Shown one piece after another: positions 37,064 to 47,479 of a stretch of 64,000 bases of DNA (positions within the stretch are counted from its first letter, which is position 1; every line of letters starts with the position of its first letter). The stretch is taken from positions 85,734 through 149,733 of the forward strand of contig NZ_CABVOU010000016.1 of the NCBI RefSeq assembly GCF_902500215.1, written 5' to 3'. Under the pieces are notes generated by a model. The model saw nothing but the letters and a program-made list of their open reading frames with translations, was not told where the DNA came from and searched no databases. Both the position numbers and the translations under genes were made by a program. Origin of the DNA: Halomonas lysinitropha (lineage in GTDB: Bacteria > Pseudomonadota > Gammaproteobacteria > Pseudomonadales > Halomonadaceae).

Positions 37064-37333
37064 ATGGCACTGACAGCCGAGCAGAAGTCCACAATCGTCA
37101 ATGAGTACGGTCGTGGCGAGAACGACACCGGTTCCCCCGAAGTGCAGGTAGCCCTGCTGAGCGCCAACATCGATGGCCTGCAGGACCACTTCAAGACCAA
37201 CAAGCAGGATCACCACTCGCGTCGTGGCCTGATCCGCATGGTCAACCAGCGCCGCAAGCTGCTGGACTACCTGAAGCGCAAGGACTTCGAGCGCTATCAG
37301 GCACTGATCCAGCGTCTGGGCCTGCGCCGCTAA
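37064..37333 (+). CDS. rpsO: 30S ribosomal protein S15
   Basis: S15 is a primary 16S rRNA-binding protein. The 89-residue sequence has the family pattern [41 protein letters not shown] and ends QRLGLRR. GGAGAG precedes ATG 37064. In E. coli it is autoregulated by binding its own leader; the 79-nt leader here may do the same, but I cannot show the pseudoknot. Confidence 0.97.
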   Translation: MALTAEQKSTIVNEYGRGENDTGSPEVQVALLSANIDGLQDHFKTNKQDHHSRRGLIRMVNQRRKLLDYLKRKDFERYQALIQRLGLRR

Positions 37334-37356
37334 GCGACGCATCCCAAGCGGTAACG

Positions 37357-37386
37357 AAACGGGCAGCCTTCGGGCTGCCCGTTTTG
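37357..37386 (+). terminator. Intrinsic terminator after rpsO
   Basis: AAACGGGCAGCC-TTCG-GGCTGCCCGTTT is a perfect 12-bp stem with a stable UUCG loop and a T run. Confidence 0.9.
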
Positions 37387-37495
37387 TGTCCATGGCCGCG
37401 AAATAGCGTTACCCGGTGGCCGCCACGGGCGTCAACCCCTAAAATGGTCGCCGAGTCAAAACGACCCAAACACAGAAAAGTTGAAGGAAGTCGCC

Positions 37496-39631
37496 GTGAA
37501 CCCGGTCAAGAAAACGTTTCAGTACGGTCGCAGCACCGTCACCCTGGAAACCGGGCGCATCGCCCGCCAGGCTACCGGTGCCGTGATGGTTACCATGGAT
37601 GATACCGTGGTGCTTTGCACCGTGGTGGCCAAGAAGGAGGCCAATCCCGCCCAGCCCTTCTTCCCGTTGGGGGTGTTCTATCAGGAGAAGACCTACGCGG
37701 TCGGCAAGATCCCCGGCGGCTTCTTCAAGCGCGAGGGGCGTCCAACCGAGAAGGAGACCCTCACCTCGCGGCTCATCGACCGCCCGATCCGCCCGCTCTT
37801 CCCCAAGGGCTTCATGAACGAGGTGCAGGTGGTCTGCTCGGTGCTCTCCACCGAGCGCAACCATGACCCCGACGTCGCCGCGATGCTCGGCACTTCTGCT
37901 GCCCTTGCCATTTCCGGGGTGCCATTCAACGGCCCGATCGGCGCCGCACGGGTGGGCTTCACCGAGGACAACGGCTACTTCCTCAACCCCACCGTCGAGG
38001 AGCTGACCGGTTCCGAGCTCAACATGGTCGTTGCCGGCACCGAGAAAGCGGTGCTGATGGTCGAGTCCGAGGCCAACGAGCTGCTCGAGGACGAGATGCT
38101 CGGCGCCGTGCTCTATGCCCACCAGGAGATGCAGGTGGCCATTCAGGCCATCAACGAGCTGACCGCCGAGGCGGGCAAGCCGAAGTGGGACTGGCAGCCC
38201 CCCGTCGACAATACCGCCCTCAAGGGCGCCATGGCCGATGCCTTCGAGCAGAAGGTCGGCGAGGCCTATCGCATCACCGACAAGATGGCCCGCCAGGACG
38301 CCCTCTCCGCTCTCAAGGATCAAGCGGTCGAGCAGTTCGCCGGGGAGGAAGAGGGCAAGTACGATGCCGATGAGGTCAAGGGGGCTTTCGCCGGCCTGGA
38401 GAAGCGTGTGGTGCGTTCGCGGGTGGTCAAGGGCGAGCCGCGTATCGATGGTCGCGACCACAAGACCGTACGTCCGCTGGATATCGAAGTCGGCACCCTG
38501 CCCAAGACGCATGGCTCGGCGATCTTCACCCGTGGCGAGACCCAGGCCATCGTGGTGGCGACGCTGGGGACCCTACGCGACTCCCAGCTGATCGAGTCGC
38601 TGGAGGGTGAGCGCAAGGATCGTTTCCTGCTGCACTACAATTTCCCCCCTTACTGCGTGGGCGAGGCCGGCTTCATGGGCGGTCCCAAGCGTCGCGAGAT
38701 CGGCCATGGTCGTCTGGCACGCCGCGGCGTGCAGGCGATGCTGCCCGATGAGGCAGACTTTCCCTACACCATCCGCGTGGTTGCCGAGATCACCGAGTCC
38801 AACGGTTCGAGCTCCATGGCGTCCGTTTGCGGTTCGTCGCTTGCGCTGATGGATGCCGGCGTGCCGATGAAGGCGCCGGTGGCCGGTATTGCCATGGGGC
38901 TGGTCAAGGATGAGGACGGCTTCGCCGTCCTCACCGACATCCTCGGCGACGAGGATCATCTCGGCGACATGGACTTCAAGGTGGCCGGCTCCACCAACGG
39001 CGTCACTGCTCTGCAGATGGATATCAAGATCGAGGGCATCAACGAGGAGATCATGGAGGTCGCACTGCAGCAGGCCTATGAGGCTCGTCAGCAGATCCTC
39101 GAGCAGATGAATACGGTGATCGCCCAGAGTCGTGAAGAGGTGTCCGAGAACGCGCCTTCCATGGCGACCATCAAGATCGATCCGGAGAAGATCCGCGATG
39201 TGATTGGCAAGGGTGGCGCGACCATCCGCAAGATCTGTGAAGATACCGGCGCCTCTATCGATCTCGACGACGACGGCACCGTGCGCATCTATGCCGAGGA
39301 CAAGGCAGCCGCCAAGGCGGCGATCGATACCGTGCTGGCGATTACGGCCGAGCCCGAGATTGGCAAGCTCTATCGCGGGAAGGTGGCGCGGATTGCCGAT
39401 TTCGGCGCCTTCGTCAACATCATGCCGGGCACCGACGGCCTGGTGCATATCTCCCAGATCGTGCCGGAGCGGGTCAACGACGTACGCGATTTCCTGAACG
39501 AGGGCGACGAGCCCATCGTCAAGGTGCTCGACATCGACAACCGCAACCGGGTGAAGCTCACCATCAAGGAGATCACCCCGGAAGAGAAGGCGGCGTTCGA
39601 GGCGGAGGAAGCCGCAGAGCCCCAGCTGTAA
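37496..39631 (+). CDS. pnp: Polyribonucleotide nucleotidyltransferase (PNPase)
   Basis: A trimeric 3'-5' phosphorolytic exoribonuclease of the RNA degradosome. GTG 37496 (AAGGAAG 9 nt upstream, reading [11 protein letters not shown]) gives 711 residues, equal to E. coli. The two RNase PH domains span about 1-230 and 310-550, the KH domain includes [15 protein letters not shown] (about 563-577), and the S1 domain follows (about 620-690). The acidic tail ends AEEAAEPQL. rpsO-pnp is the usual order. Confidence 0.97.
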   Translation: MNPVKKTFQYGRSTVTLETGRIARQATGAVMVTMDDTVVLCTVVAKKEANPAQPFFPLGVFYQEKTYAVGKIPGGFFKREGRPTEKETLTSRLIDRPIRPLFPKGFMNEVQVVCSVLSTERNHDPDVAAMLGTSAALAISGVPFNGPIGAARVGFTEDNGYFLNPTVEELTGSELNMVVAGTEKAVLMVESEANELLEDEMLGAVLYAHQEMQVAIQAINELTAEAGKPKWDWQPPVDNTALKGAMADAFEQKVGEAYRITDKMARQDALSALKDQAVEQFAGEEEGKYDADEVKGAFAGLEKRVVRSRVVKGEPRIDGRDHKTVRPLDIEVGTLPKTHGSAIFTRGETQAIVVATLGTLRDSQLIESLEGERKDRFLLHYNFPPYCVGEAGFMGGPKRREIGHGRLARRGVQAMLPDEADFPYTIRVVAEITESNGSSSMASVCGSSLALMDAGVPMKAPVAGIAMGLVKDEDGFAVLTDILGDEDHLGDMDFKVAGSTNGVTALQMDIKIEGINEEIMEVALQQAYEARQQILEQMNTVIAQSREEVSENAPSMATIKIDPEKIRDVIGKGGATIRKICEDTGASIDLDDDGTVRIYAEDKAAAKAAIDTVLAITAEPEIGKLYRGKVARIADFGAFVNIMPGTDGLVHISQIVPERVNDVRDFLNEGDEPIVKVLDIDNRNRVKLTIKEITPEEKAAFEAEEAAEPQL

Positions 39632-39643
39632 GGCGCCTTCGGC

Positions 39644-39678
39644 GAGTTACAAGCTCCAAGGAGCAAGGTGCAAGGAAA
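39644..39678 (+). repeat. Tandem 7-bp repeats after pnp
   Basis: Units GAGTTAC, AAGCTCC, AAGGAGC, AAGGTGC, AAGGAAA keep a 7-nt period with the same AAG start as the repeats after greA. Confidence 0.6.
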
Positions 39679-39715
39679 CCGCCGCCGAGGTCACCCTCGG
39701 CGGCGGTTTGCTTTG
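39676..39715 (+). terminator. Intrinsic terminator of pnp
   Basis: AAACCGCCGCCGAGG-TCAC-CCTCGGCGGCGGTTT is a perfect 15-bp stem followed by GCTTTG. Confidence 0.88.
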
Positions 39716-39724
39716 TGTGGGCCG

Positions 39725-39751
39725 AAAAAACCCCGGGCGCGAGTCCCGGGG
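39725..39751 (-). terminator. Intrinsic terminator of the thiolase gene
   Basis: On the minus strand CCCCGGG-loop-CCCGGGG is followed by TTTTTT. It is 23 nt past the thiolase stop. Confidence 0.85.
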
Positions 39752-39754
39752 CCT

Positions 39755-39773
39755 GCTGTCTGCAGCTTGTAGC

Positions 39774-39775
<2 letters not shown>
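39755..39775 (-). repeat. 7-bp repeats at the thiolase stop
   Basis: On the minus strand the TAA stop runs into AAGCTAC, AAGCTGC, AGACAGC, the same heptad type seen after greA and pnp. Confidence 0.6.
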
Positions 39776-40949
<1,174 letters not shown>

Positions 40950-41162
40950 AGGAGATACTCCTGAAGAATGACTAGCGGGCTTGCGGCCGTGTCTGTAGGA
41001 CGGTCTGAGCTCGAAGACGTCTCAGACATAGCCGGGATATCCAGCATAGGCGACGCTTGTGCGTCGCGGCAATGCTTCCATGGACGAATGCCCGGGGAGG
41101 GACCGAAGGAAGGGAGCGTTGTGCGCTGCGGCACCCCCGCAGGGTGCCGTATCAGACGGCTG
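40950..41162. other. Thiolase-panD intergenic region
   Basis: 213 bp without a gene. It has a 7-bp hairpin (41050-41067, GCGACGC/GCGTCGC) in the thiolase leader and an 8-bp hairpin (41129-41149, CGGCACCC/GGGTGCCG) 14 nt past the panD stop that may end the pan operon, though without a U tract. Confidence 0.5.
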
Positions 41163-41543
41163 TCAGGCGAGCTGTACCGGGATAGCGTTGCTGGTGTGGC
41201 TGATGGCATTGCCTTCCCGAAGGTAGACCAGGGCCGGGGCGTGGGTATCGAGCTCCGCCTCGCTGTAATGGGCATAGCTGCAGATGATCACGCGTTGCCC
41301 CTCACTCGCCAGGTGGGCCGCGGCGCCGTTCACCGAGATCATCCTGGAGCCTTCCTCGGCGCGGATGGCGTAGGTGGTGAAGCGCTGGCCATTCTCGACG
41401 TTGTAGATCTGGATCTGTTCGTTCTCGCGGATGCCGGACATGTCGAGCAACTCGCCGTCGATGGCGCAGGAGCCCTCATAGTTGAGTACGGCGTGGGTGA
41501 CACGGGCCATGTGCAGCTTGGCCTTGAGCATGATGGTCTGCAT
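41163..41543 (-). CDS. panD: Aspartate 1-decarboxylase
   Basis: PanD makes beta-alanine for pantothenate. It is made as a proenzyme that cleaves itself between Gly24 and Ser25 (YEGSCAID), leaving a pyruvoyl group. The 126-residue length and [18 protein letters not shown] start agree with the family. It is the last gene of pcnB-folK-panB-panC-panD. Confidence 0.97.
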   Translation of the reverse strand: MQTIMLKAKLHMARVTHAVLNYEGSCAIDGELLDMSGIRENEQIQIYNVENGQRFTTYAIRAEEGSRMISVNGAAAHLASEGQRVIICSYAHYSEAELDTHAPALVYLREGNAISHTSNAIPVQLA

Positions 41544-41579
41544 GGTGCGAAGGTTCCTCTGTGTGGCGTTACCACGCTC

Positions 41580-42428
41580 TCAGCGTGGCAGAGTAAGGCT
41601 CAGGTTATCGATCAGTCGGGTCGGGCCGAGGCGCGCCGCGGCGAGCAGGACGGCGTCACGGGTGGTGGCCGTGACCGCCCCCAGGTCGGCGTCGCGAAGC
41701 TCGAGGTAGTCCGGTGTGAAGCCAGCCTCCCTCAGCCGAGCGAGGCCGTCATCCAGGGCCGGCGCGACCTCGTCGCCGGCTTCCAGGGCGTCGCGCAGCG
41801 TGCACAAGGTATGGTACAGCGACGGGGCGGCGTCGCGCTGGGCGGCATCCAGGTAGCCGTTGCGCGAGGAGAGGGCCAGGCCATCCTCGGCGCGAACAAT
41901 GGGTACGCCGACGATCTCCACCGGCAGGTGCAGGTCGTTGACCATGCGGCGGATCACCGCAAGCTGCTGGTAGTCCTTCTCTCCGAAGCAGGCGACATCG
42001 GGCTGCACCAGGTTGAAGAGCATGGTGACGATGGTGGCGACACCATCGAAGTGCCCGGGCCGGTCGCCACCGCAGAGCCCCTCGCTGACCTCGGGCACGC
42101 AGACCCGGGTCTGGGCGGCCAGGCCGCGCGGGTAGACGGCCGTTGTCTCGGGAGCGAACAGCAGGTCGGCGCCGGCCGCCTCGAGCTTGGCCTGGTCGTC
42201 GGCCAGGGTCCGTGGATAGGCATCCAGATCCTCGTTGGCACCGAACTGCAGGGGATTGACGAAGATGGTCGCCACGACCACATCGCCCCGGCGGCGCGCT
42301 TCCGCCACCAGTGCCAGGTGGCCCTCATGCAGGTTGCCCATGGTCGGTACCAGGGCGATGCGCTGGCCGCGTTGACGGAATTCGTCCAAGGCCTCGCGCA
42401 GGAGCGGAATTTCTCGCAGGGTACGCAT
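41580..42428 (-). CDS. panC: Pantothenate synthetase
   Basis: PanC joins pantoate and beta-alanine with ATP. 282 residues from ATG 42428 ([10 protein letters not shown]); a longer frame from 42503 would overlap panB and has no family sequence. ATP-site motifs [14 protein letters not shown] (about 28-41) and the [13 protein letters not shown] segment are present. It starts 25 nt after the panB stop. Confidence 0.97.
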   Translation of the reverse strand: MRTLREIPLLREALDEFRQRGQRIALVPTMGNLHEGHLALVAEARRRGDVVVATIFVNPLQFGANEDLDAYPRTLADDQAKLEAAGADLLFAPETTAVYPRGLAAQTRVCVPEVSEGLCGGDRPGHFDGVATIVTMLFNLVQPDVACFGEKDYQQLAVIRRMVNDLHLPVEIVGVPIVRAEDGLALSSRNGYLDAAQRDAAPSLYHTLCTLRDALEAGDEVAPALDDGLARLREAGFTPDYLELRDADLGAVTATTRDAVLLAAARLGPTRLIDNLSLTLPR

Positions 42429-42453
42429 CTCGGCGAGCTCCTCGAAACGCTGC

Positions 42454-43245
42454 TTAGAAACAGTGCTCTTGGGCGGGGAAACGACGGGCCTTGACGTCCT
42501 CATGGTAGCGGTGGAAAGCGCCCGGGATATCGTCGGCCTCGGTCATGAAGTTCTTCACGAAGCGTGGCGTGCGGCCGTGGGTGATGCCCAGGACGTCGTG
42601 CATCACCAGGATCTGGCCATCCGTATCCGGGCCGGCGCCGATGCCGATCACTGGAACCTCCAGTGCCTCGCTGACGGCTCGGCCCAGGCTTGCCGGGACA
42701 CACTCCAGCAGGATGACCGAGGCGCCGGCCTCGACCAGAGCCCGAGCGTCCTCGAGGATTCGGGTTGCCTGTTCGGCCTCGCGCCCCTGTACCTTGTAGC
42801 CCCCCAGCTGGTAGACCGACTGGGGCGTCAGACCGAGGTGGGCGCAGACCGGCACGCCGCGTCGAGTCAGTTCACGAATGCCGTCGGCCATCCAGGCCTC
42901 GCCCTCGACCTTTACCAGCTCGGCACCGGCACGCATCAGCTCGCCGGCGTCCCGCAACAGGCACTCGGTGCTCGCATTGCTCATGAACGGCAGGTCGACC
43001 ATCAACAGGCTGGCGCCCTTGCCGCGGGCCACGCTGCGGGTGTGGTAGCAGATCTCGTCCAGCGTCACCGGCAGGGTACTGGCGTGACCCTGCAGGACCA
43101 TGCCCAGCGAATCGCCCACCAGCAGGACCTCGATGCCGGCGTCCCCCGCCGTGCGGGCAAAGGTGGCGTCGTAGGCGGTCAGGCAGCTGAACGGCTCACC
43201 GGCGCGCTTGAGGGCCTTGAGCGTGCTCAGGGTGACGGTTTTCAT
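42454..43245 (-). CDS. panB: 3-methyl-2-oxobutanoate hydroxymethyltransferase
   Basis: PanB makes ketopantoate from alpha-ketoisovalerate and methylene-tetrahydrofolate. The 263-residue TIM barrel shows [17 protein letters not shown] near the N-terminus, [14 protein letters not shown], and [20 protein letters not shown] 113-bp gap separates it from folK and holds paired GTAACA half-sites, so it may have its own control. Confidence 0.97.
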   Translation of the reverse strand: MKTVTLSTLKALKRAGEPFSCLTAYDATFARTAGDAGIEVLLVGDSLGMVLQGHASTLPVTLDEICYHTRSVARGKGASLLMVDLPFMSNASTECLLRDAGELMRAGAELVKVEGEAWMADGIRELTRRGVPVCAHLGLTPQSVYQLGGYKVQGREAEQATRILEDARALVEAGASVILLECVPASLGRAVSEALEVPVIGIGAGPDTDGQILVMHDVLGITHGRTPRFVKNFMTEADDIPGAFHRYHEDVKARRFPAQEHCF

Positions 43246-43308
43246 GGCGTGCTCTCATCGTCTTGTCGTGGGAGGCCTCCGGCGGGCCTGCCTCGTGTAA
43301 CCTTCGAT

Positions 43309-43345
43309 TGTTACCTGAATCATGCCAAGGTGTCGATAGGTAACA
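43309..43345. promoter_or_regulatory. Paired TGTTAC / GTAACA half-sites upstream of panB
   Basis: TGTTAC (43309-43314) and GTAACA (43340-43345) are inverted 6-mers 31 bp apart start to start; a further GTAACA at 43370-43375 lies inside the folK end, 30 bp on. The half-site is the one reported for CbrB in Pseudomonas, whose spacing there is 14 bp. Regulator identity is inference. Confidence 0.4.
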
Positions 43346-43358
43346 GTGTGGAGCGTTT

Positions 43359-43856
43359 TCAGCCTTGCGGTAACACTGGCTGAAGGCCTCGGGTGTCGAG
43401 CCTCGCTATCCGTTGTGCCAGGGTGTGGCCTTCTACTACCCGAGTCGGCGCCAGCTCGGCCAACGGGACCAGCACGAAGGCGCGCCGGACCATCTCCGGG
43501 TGGGGCAGCGTCAACCGGGGCAGCGTGACCCGGTAGTCATCGAAGAGTAGCAGATCCAGGTCTAGAGTCCTGGGGCCCCAGCGCTGGCCGCGCACGCGGC
43601 CATGCCGCTGTTCCAGTGCCTGCAGCTGGTCGAGCAGGGCAAGCGGAGAAAGGCGTGTCTCCAGCTGAGCCACGGCATTGATGTAGTCGGGCTGGTTGGT
43701 GGGCCCTAGCGGCGTGCTGGCATAGAGCCGCGAAGCGGCGATGCGGTGGGTCAGAGGGAGGCTGTCGAGCTCACGAAGGGCGCGCTCGACATGTTTCCGC
43801 GGTCCATCGAGATTGCTGCCCAGGCCGATCCAGACATGGTGCCGCGGATGGTTCAT
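43359..43856 (-). CDS. folK: 2-amino-4-hydroxy-6-hydroxymethyldihydropteridine pyrophosphokinase
   Basis: FolK (HPPK) pyrophosphorylates the pterin that FolP then uses for folate. The 165-residue protein has WIGLGSNLDGP at the N-terminus and the signature RWGPRTLDLDLLLFDD (about 85-102). Its start overlaps the pcnB stop by 4 nt (ATGA), so translation is coupled. Confidence 0.96.
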   Translation of the reverse strand: MNHPRHHVWIGLGSNLDGPRKHVERALRELDSLPLTHRIAASRLYASTPLGPTNQPDYINAVAQLETRLSPLALLDQLQALEQRHGRVRGQRWGPRTLDLDLLLFDDYRVTLPRLTLPHPEMVRRAFVLVPLAELAPTRVVEGHTLAQRIARLDTRGLQPVLPQG

Positions 43857-45250
43857 GTCTCGCTCGCGGGGCCCCGCGGCTTCTTGCGGCGTCGGCGACG
43901 CTTGCGCGGCTGGCCGCTGCCGGCCGGGTCGGCGCTGACCTTGCCCAGCAGGCGGCGCTGTTCATGCTCGTCAGCTTGCTGGAAGGCGGTCCACCAGTCA
44001 CCCAGGCCGGGTTCGAGCTCGCCGGCACCTTCGCGCAGCAGCAGGAAATCGTAGGCGGCTCTGAAGCGGGGGTGCTCGCGGGTCTGGAAGACTCGCTTGC
44101 CGCGTCGCAGCGGCAAGCGCTGCTGCAGGTCCCAGATGTCGCGCATCGGCAGGCTGAAGCGCTTGGGGATGGAGATGTGCTGAAGCTGGCGCGAGACCAC
44201 CTGCTGGGACGCCGCCTGGAGCGCAGGAATGGGCGGCATACCATCGCCCTCGAGGATCGCCTGACGCTGCTGGACGGGGGCCCAGAGCAGGGCGGCGAAC
44301 AGGAAGGCCGGCGTGACCGGACGGTCTTCGGCGATGCGGCGGTCGGTACTCTCCAGTGCCAGCTCGACCAGGCGTTCGGCCCAGGGCTGCTCCTCCATGG
44401 CCTCGTCGGCCTCGGGGAAGAGCATCGCGAAGAGCCCGTAGTCGCGCAGCAGATGGAAGGTGGCGACCCCCTGGCCGGCCATGAACAGCTTGAGGATCTC
44501 GTCGAATAGCCGCGCCGGGGGAATCTGCAGCAGCAGCGGCGCGGCGTCGTGGATGGGTGCCTCGGTGGCCGGATCGAGATGGAAGTCGAGCTTGGCGGCG
44601 AAGCGCACTGCCCTGAGCATCCTGACCGGGTCCTCGCGATAGCGGGTGGCCGGGTCGCCGATCAGCCGCAGGGTACGGGCCTCGATGTCGCGCACGCCGT
44701 CGGCGAAGTCGTGGATCGAGAAGTCGGCGATGTTGTAGTAGAGGGCATTGACGGTGAAGTCGCGACGTATCGCATCTTCTTCGATATTGCCCCAGACGTT
44801 GTCGCGCAGCAGCAGGCCATCGTTCGATTGCTGGGAGATATGATCGGCGTGGTCATCGCTGGGCTTGCCACGGAAGGTGGTAACCTCGATCACCTCGCGG
44901 CCGAAGCGGACATGCACGATGCGGAAGCGCCGGCCGATGATGCGCGAGTTGCGGAAGAGGTCCTTGACTTGATTCGGCGTGGCGTCGGTGGCGACATCGA
45001 AGTCCTTAGGCATGTGGCCAAGCAGCGCATCACGGATGCATCCACCCACCAGGAAGGCCTGGAAGCCGGCATTGTGTAGCCGATAGAGCACCTTGAGGGC
45101 GGCGTCGCTGAAGTGCTGACGCGAGACAGGATGTTCCTGGCGGGGAATGATGCGCGGGCCGGTGCTGGCGGCCGGCGCATCCTGAGGGCCGAACAGCGAC
45201 TTGATGCGCTCGCCCGGGCTCTGCAGAAAGCGGGTAAAACCTTTGATCAT
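43853..45250 (-). CDS. pcnB: Poly(A) polymerase I
   Basis: PcnB adds 3' poly(A) tails that promote RNA decay. 465 residues from ATG 45250 (MIKGFTRFLQSPGERIKSL); a longer frame starting at 45364 would run through the upstream terminator. The nucleotidyltransferase core has FLVGGCIRDALLG and KDFDVATDA (about 86-115) and the RNA-binding DPVRMLRAVRF segment. The C-terminus is basic (RKRRRRRKKPRG). It follows the CrcZ-like RNA and its terminator, as in Pseudomonas. Confidence 0.96.
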   Translation of the reverse strand: MIKGFTRFLQSPGERIKSLFGPQDAPAASTGPRIIPRQEHPVSRQHFSDAALKVLYRLHNAGFQAFLVGGCIRDALLGHMPKDFDVATDATPNQVKDLFRNSRIIGRRFRIVHVRFGREVIEVTTFRGKPSDDHADHISQQSNDGLLLRDNVWGNIEEDAIRRDFTVNALYYNIADFSIHDFADGVRDIEARTLRLIGDPATRYREDPVRMLRAVRFAAKLDFHLDPATEAPIHDAAPLLLQIPPARLFDEILKLFMAGQGVATFHLLRDYGLFAMLFPEADEAMEEQPWAERLVELALESTDRRIAEDRPVTPAFLFAALLWAPVQQRQAILEGDGMPPIPALQAASQQVVSRQLQHISIPKRFSLPMRDIWDLQQRLPLRRGKRVFQTREHPRFRAAYDFLLLREGAGELEPGLGDWWTAFQQADEHEQRRLLGKVSADPAGSGQPRKRRRRRKKPRGPASET

Positions 45251-45341
45251 GCGGCGATATCGACTCGCGGGACGCGGAAAAGGCTTGAGTGTAGCCGACC
45301 ACTGACACCTTGCAAAGCGCGGCACGGTGTAGAGGTTCGTC

Positions 45342-45375
45342 ATGAAATAGAAAGGGGAGGCCAATGGCCTCCCCT
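45342..45375 (-). terminator. Intrinsic terminator of the CrcZ-like RNA
   Basis: On the minus strand GGGGAGGCC-ATT-GGCCTCCCC is a perfect 9-bp stem followed by TTTCTATTTC. It ends 91 nt before the pcnB start. Confidence 0.88.
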
Positions 45376-45849
45376 GTTCAAGCAGAATGCAGCATCCCTG
45401 CTGCTGATTTTTCTTCGTGATGGCGCATCGCCCTGAATACGCACCACAGTCACCAAGGAGTGTTCAGGCAAGCGGTGTTGTTGTGTTTGTTGATGCTCCT
45501 GACGGCGACCGTCTCGTATTCAAAACAATAGTCCAACCACGACGGCATAGAAATATGCCTCCTACCGGCTTGTTGATCTTGTTGCCGGTAGTGCACCTCG
45601 ACGGCCATTGTCATTGTTGGTCGGCCATACCCGGGTGCGTCGCGTCCTGATGGCTCCGGTGCTTCGAGCAACTTGTTGTTGTTGGGACCCGAAGGCCTCG
45701 CGCTGTGCCGATGCTGTTCTTGTTCTCGGCAAGCGCCGAAGTCGTGGGGCCCGGGGTATTTTGTTGTTGTTCGCGGGTTGGGCCCCGTCACACCTGTCTG
45801 GCCTGTTGTTATTATTGGCAGCGGGTGACGTCCGGATTTGTTTTTCTTG
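45345..45849 (-). ncRNA. crcZ: CrcZ-like small RNA (candidate)
   Basis: A predicted transcript of about 500 nt between cbrB and pcnB, the position of CrcZ in Pseudomonas. CrcZ binds Hfq/Crc through A-rich repeats and so lifts carbon catabolite repression. Read on the minus strand, it carries A-rich motifs at 45804-45816 (AATAATAACAACA), 45759-45771 (AACAACAACAAAA), 45673-45683 (AACAACAACAA), 45607-45618 (AACAATGACAAT), 45570-45583 (AACAAGATCAACAA) and 45476-45491 (AACAAACACAACAACA). The fifth is the loop of a perfect 8-bp stem CTACCGGC/GCCGGTAG; the first and second lie in loops of 6- and 7-bp stems. The 5' end is set from the sigma-54 promoter at 45860-45875 and the 3' end from the terminator. 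Base composition is visibly poorer in G+C than the genes around it, and no frame here has a family match. Ends are estimates. Confidence 0.8.
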
Positions 45850-45859
45850 CCTTAGATGT

Positions 45860-45875
45860 AGCAGCCTGTGTGCCA
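45860..45875 (-). promoter_or_regulatory. Sigma-54 promoter of the CrcZ-like RNA
   Basis: On the minus strand TGGCACACAGGCTGCT matches TGGCACR-N4-TTGCW with one mismatch; the -24 GG and -12 GC are intact. The neighbouring activator CbrB carries the GAFTGA loop that contacts sigma-54. Confidence 0.82.
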
Positions 45876-46090
45876 GTTAACTGTAATGTCTTTAAAAACA
45901 GATAATTATAGAAAGAACGGGGCGTTGTCATGCTGGAAGGAGAGTGGAGTGTTACCCGGATGACCCCGCTTTGAGGCATTGGCTGTGTGGGAAGGTAACA
46001 AATGGTGCAGGCCGGGCGACGAGCAGAGGAAAGGATACGCCCGCGGATGATGTCGCGGGTGCTTGCACCCTGGCCGCATGGCCAGCCGCA
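45876..46090. other. Upstream activating region between cbrB and the sigma-54 promoter
   Basis: 215 bp without a gene. An AT-rich stretch lies next to the promoter, and TGTTAC/GTAACA half-sites at 45950 and 45995 lie 75-125 bp upstream of it. Short hairpins follow the cbrB stop (46050-46065, GGGTGC/GCACCC), without a T run, so read-through from cbrB is possible. Confidence 0.5.
45950..46000. promoter_or_regulatory. Candidate CbrB sites upstream of the CrcZ-like RNA
   Basis: TGTTAC (45950-45955) and GTAACA (45995-46000) are inverted half-sites 45 bp apart, at a suitable enhancer distance from the sigma-54 promoter. The Pseudomonas consensus as I recall it is TGTTAC-N14-GTAACA, so the spacing here differs. 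Confidence 0.5.
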
Positions 46091-47479
46091 TTATCCTATG
46101 TTGCGGCGTGGGCTCTTCTTGCGTGGTATGCCCAGGCGCTGTCGTCGCTCCCACAGGCACTTGCGGCTGATGCCGAGCTTCTGGGCGAGCTCGGTCTCGC
46201 TCATCTGGTCTTGATGCTCAAGCACGAAGTGCTGGAAGTAGTCCTCCAGGGAGAGGTCCTCGCCGCCGCTGGTTTCCTGCGTTTCCTGGCCGCCCACGGC
46301 TGGCGCTGGCGTCCGGGGCCTGCTCGGCGGCTGTGGCGTCGGCGCGAGTCCCAGGTCGTCGGGATGAATGAGGTGGCCCTCGGCGAGGATCACGCCGCGC
46401 TCCAGGGCATTCTCCAGCTCACGGACGTTACCTGGCCAGGGGCAGTCGCGGATGGTGCGCCGGGCGGCCCGCGAGAGGCGCAGCCCGGCGCGCGCATGGC
46501 GTCGACAGGCTTTCTCCAGGAGCACGTCGGCGATTTCGAGGATATCGTCCTCGCGCTCGCGCAGGGCCGGCAGGTCGATCTGCATCACGTTGAGGCGGTA
46601 GTAGAGATCGAGGCGAAATTCGCCGGTCTTCGACAGGCTCCGCAGGTCGCGGTGGGTGGCGGCGATCAGGCGTACGTCGACATGGCGGGTTTCCACGGAG
46701 CCGATCTTGCGGATCTCGCCCTCCTGCAGTACTCGCAACAGGCGTGCCTGGGCGTCGAGCGGCAGTTCGCCGATCTCATCGAGGAAGAGGGTGCCGCCAT
46801 CGGCGGCCTCGACCAGCCCGGTGCGCGAGGCACTGGCGCCGGTGAAGGCGCCCTTCTCGTGCCCGAACAGCTCCGACTCGATGAGTGTCTCGGGGATGGC
46901 GGCGCAATTGACACAGATCAGCGGCGCCTGGGCGCGGCGGCTCTGCTGGTGCAGGGCACGGGCGACCAGCTCCTTGCCGGTGCCCGACTCGCCCTGGATC
47001 AGCACGGTGACATCGGCGGGTGCCGCCTTGCGGATGCGCGTGTAGACCACCTGCATGGCAGGACAGTTGCCGATCATCGGCTGGCGGGTACCGCCGGGCT
47101 CGGTGATGTCGGGCGGCTCGCCCTGCAGGGAGGCCTGACGGTGCAGGACCCGGGCCACGGTCTCGAGCAGCTCGTCGTGGTCGAAGGGCTTGGCCACATA
47201 GTCCACGGCCCCGAGCTTTAGCGCCTCCACCGCCGAGCGCATGCTGGCATAGCTGGTCATGATCAGCACCGGGACGGGGTTGGCGCGGGCAATCAGCTCT
47301 GTGCCGGGCTCGCCGGGGAGTCTCAGGTCGCTGATCACCAGGTCGAAGCCCTGGGGGTCGAGCGCCAGTGCCTCGGCCACCGAACCGGCCTCACTGACCC
47401 GGTGGTCGTGGCGCTCCAGCAGCCGCTTCAGGGCGCTGCGGATGATGGCTTCGTCTTCAACGATCAGGATCCGGCTCAT
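46091..47479 (-). CDS. cbrB: Two-component response regulator CbrB (NtrC family)
   Basis: A sigma-54-dependent activator of carbon and nitrogen use that drives crcZ in Pseudomonas. The 462-residue protein from ATG 47479 ([17 protein letters not shown]) has a receiver domain with the phospho-Asp in [10 protein letters not shown] (about 52), an AAA+ domain with GESGTGKE, the sigma-54 loop GAFTGA, and Walker [15 protein letters not shown], then a Fis-type helix-turn-helix ([20 protein letters not shown]). It overlaps cbrA by 23 nt. The gene order dksA-gluQ-cbrX-cbrA-cbrB-pcnB supports CbrB over other NtrC relatives. Confidence 0.95.
   Translation of the reverse strand: MSRILIVEDEAIIRSALKRLLERHDHRVSEAGSVAEALALDPQGFDLVISDLRLPGEPGTELIARANPVPVLIMTSYASMRSAVEALKLGAVDYVAKPFDHDELLETVARVLHRQASLQGEPPDITEPGGTRQPMIGNCPAMQVVYTRIRKAAPADVTVLIQGESGTGKELVARALHQQSRRAQAPLICVNCAAIPETLIESELFGHEKGAFTGASASRTGLVEAADGGTLFLDEIGELPLDAQARLLRVLQEGEIRKIGSVETRHVDVRLIAATHRDLRSLSKTGEFRLDLYYRLNVMQIDLPALREREDDILEIADVLLEKACRRHARAGLRLSRAARRTIRDCPWPGNVRELENALERGVILAEGHLIHPDDLGLAPTPQPPSRPRTPAPAVGGQETQETSGGEDLSLEDYFQHFVLEHQDQMSETELAQKLGISRKCLWERRQRLGIPRKKSPRRNIG

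Noticed and set aside
45417..45905. Short plus-strand and minus-strand frames between pcnB and cbrB as small proteins
   Set aside because: No ribosome sites or family match; the region is better explained as a structured RNA with repeated A-rich motifs.
46050..46090. Strong terminator after cbrB
   Set aside because: Only short hairpins without a T run; not convincing as an intrinsic terminator.
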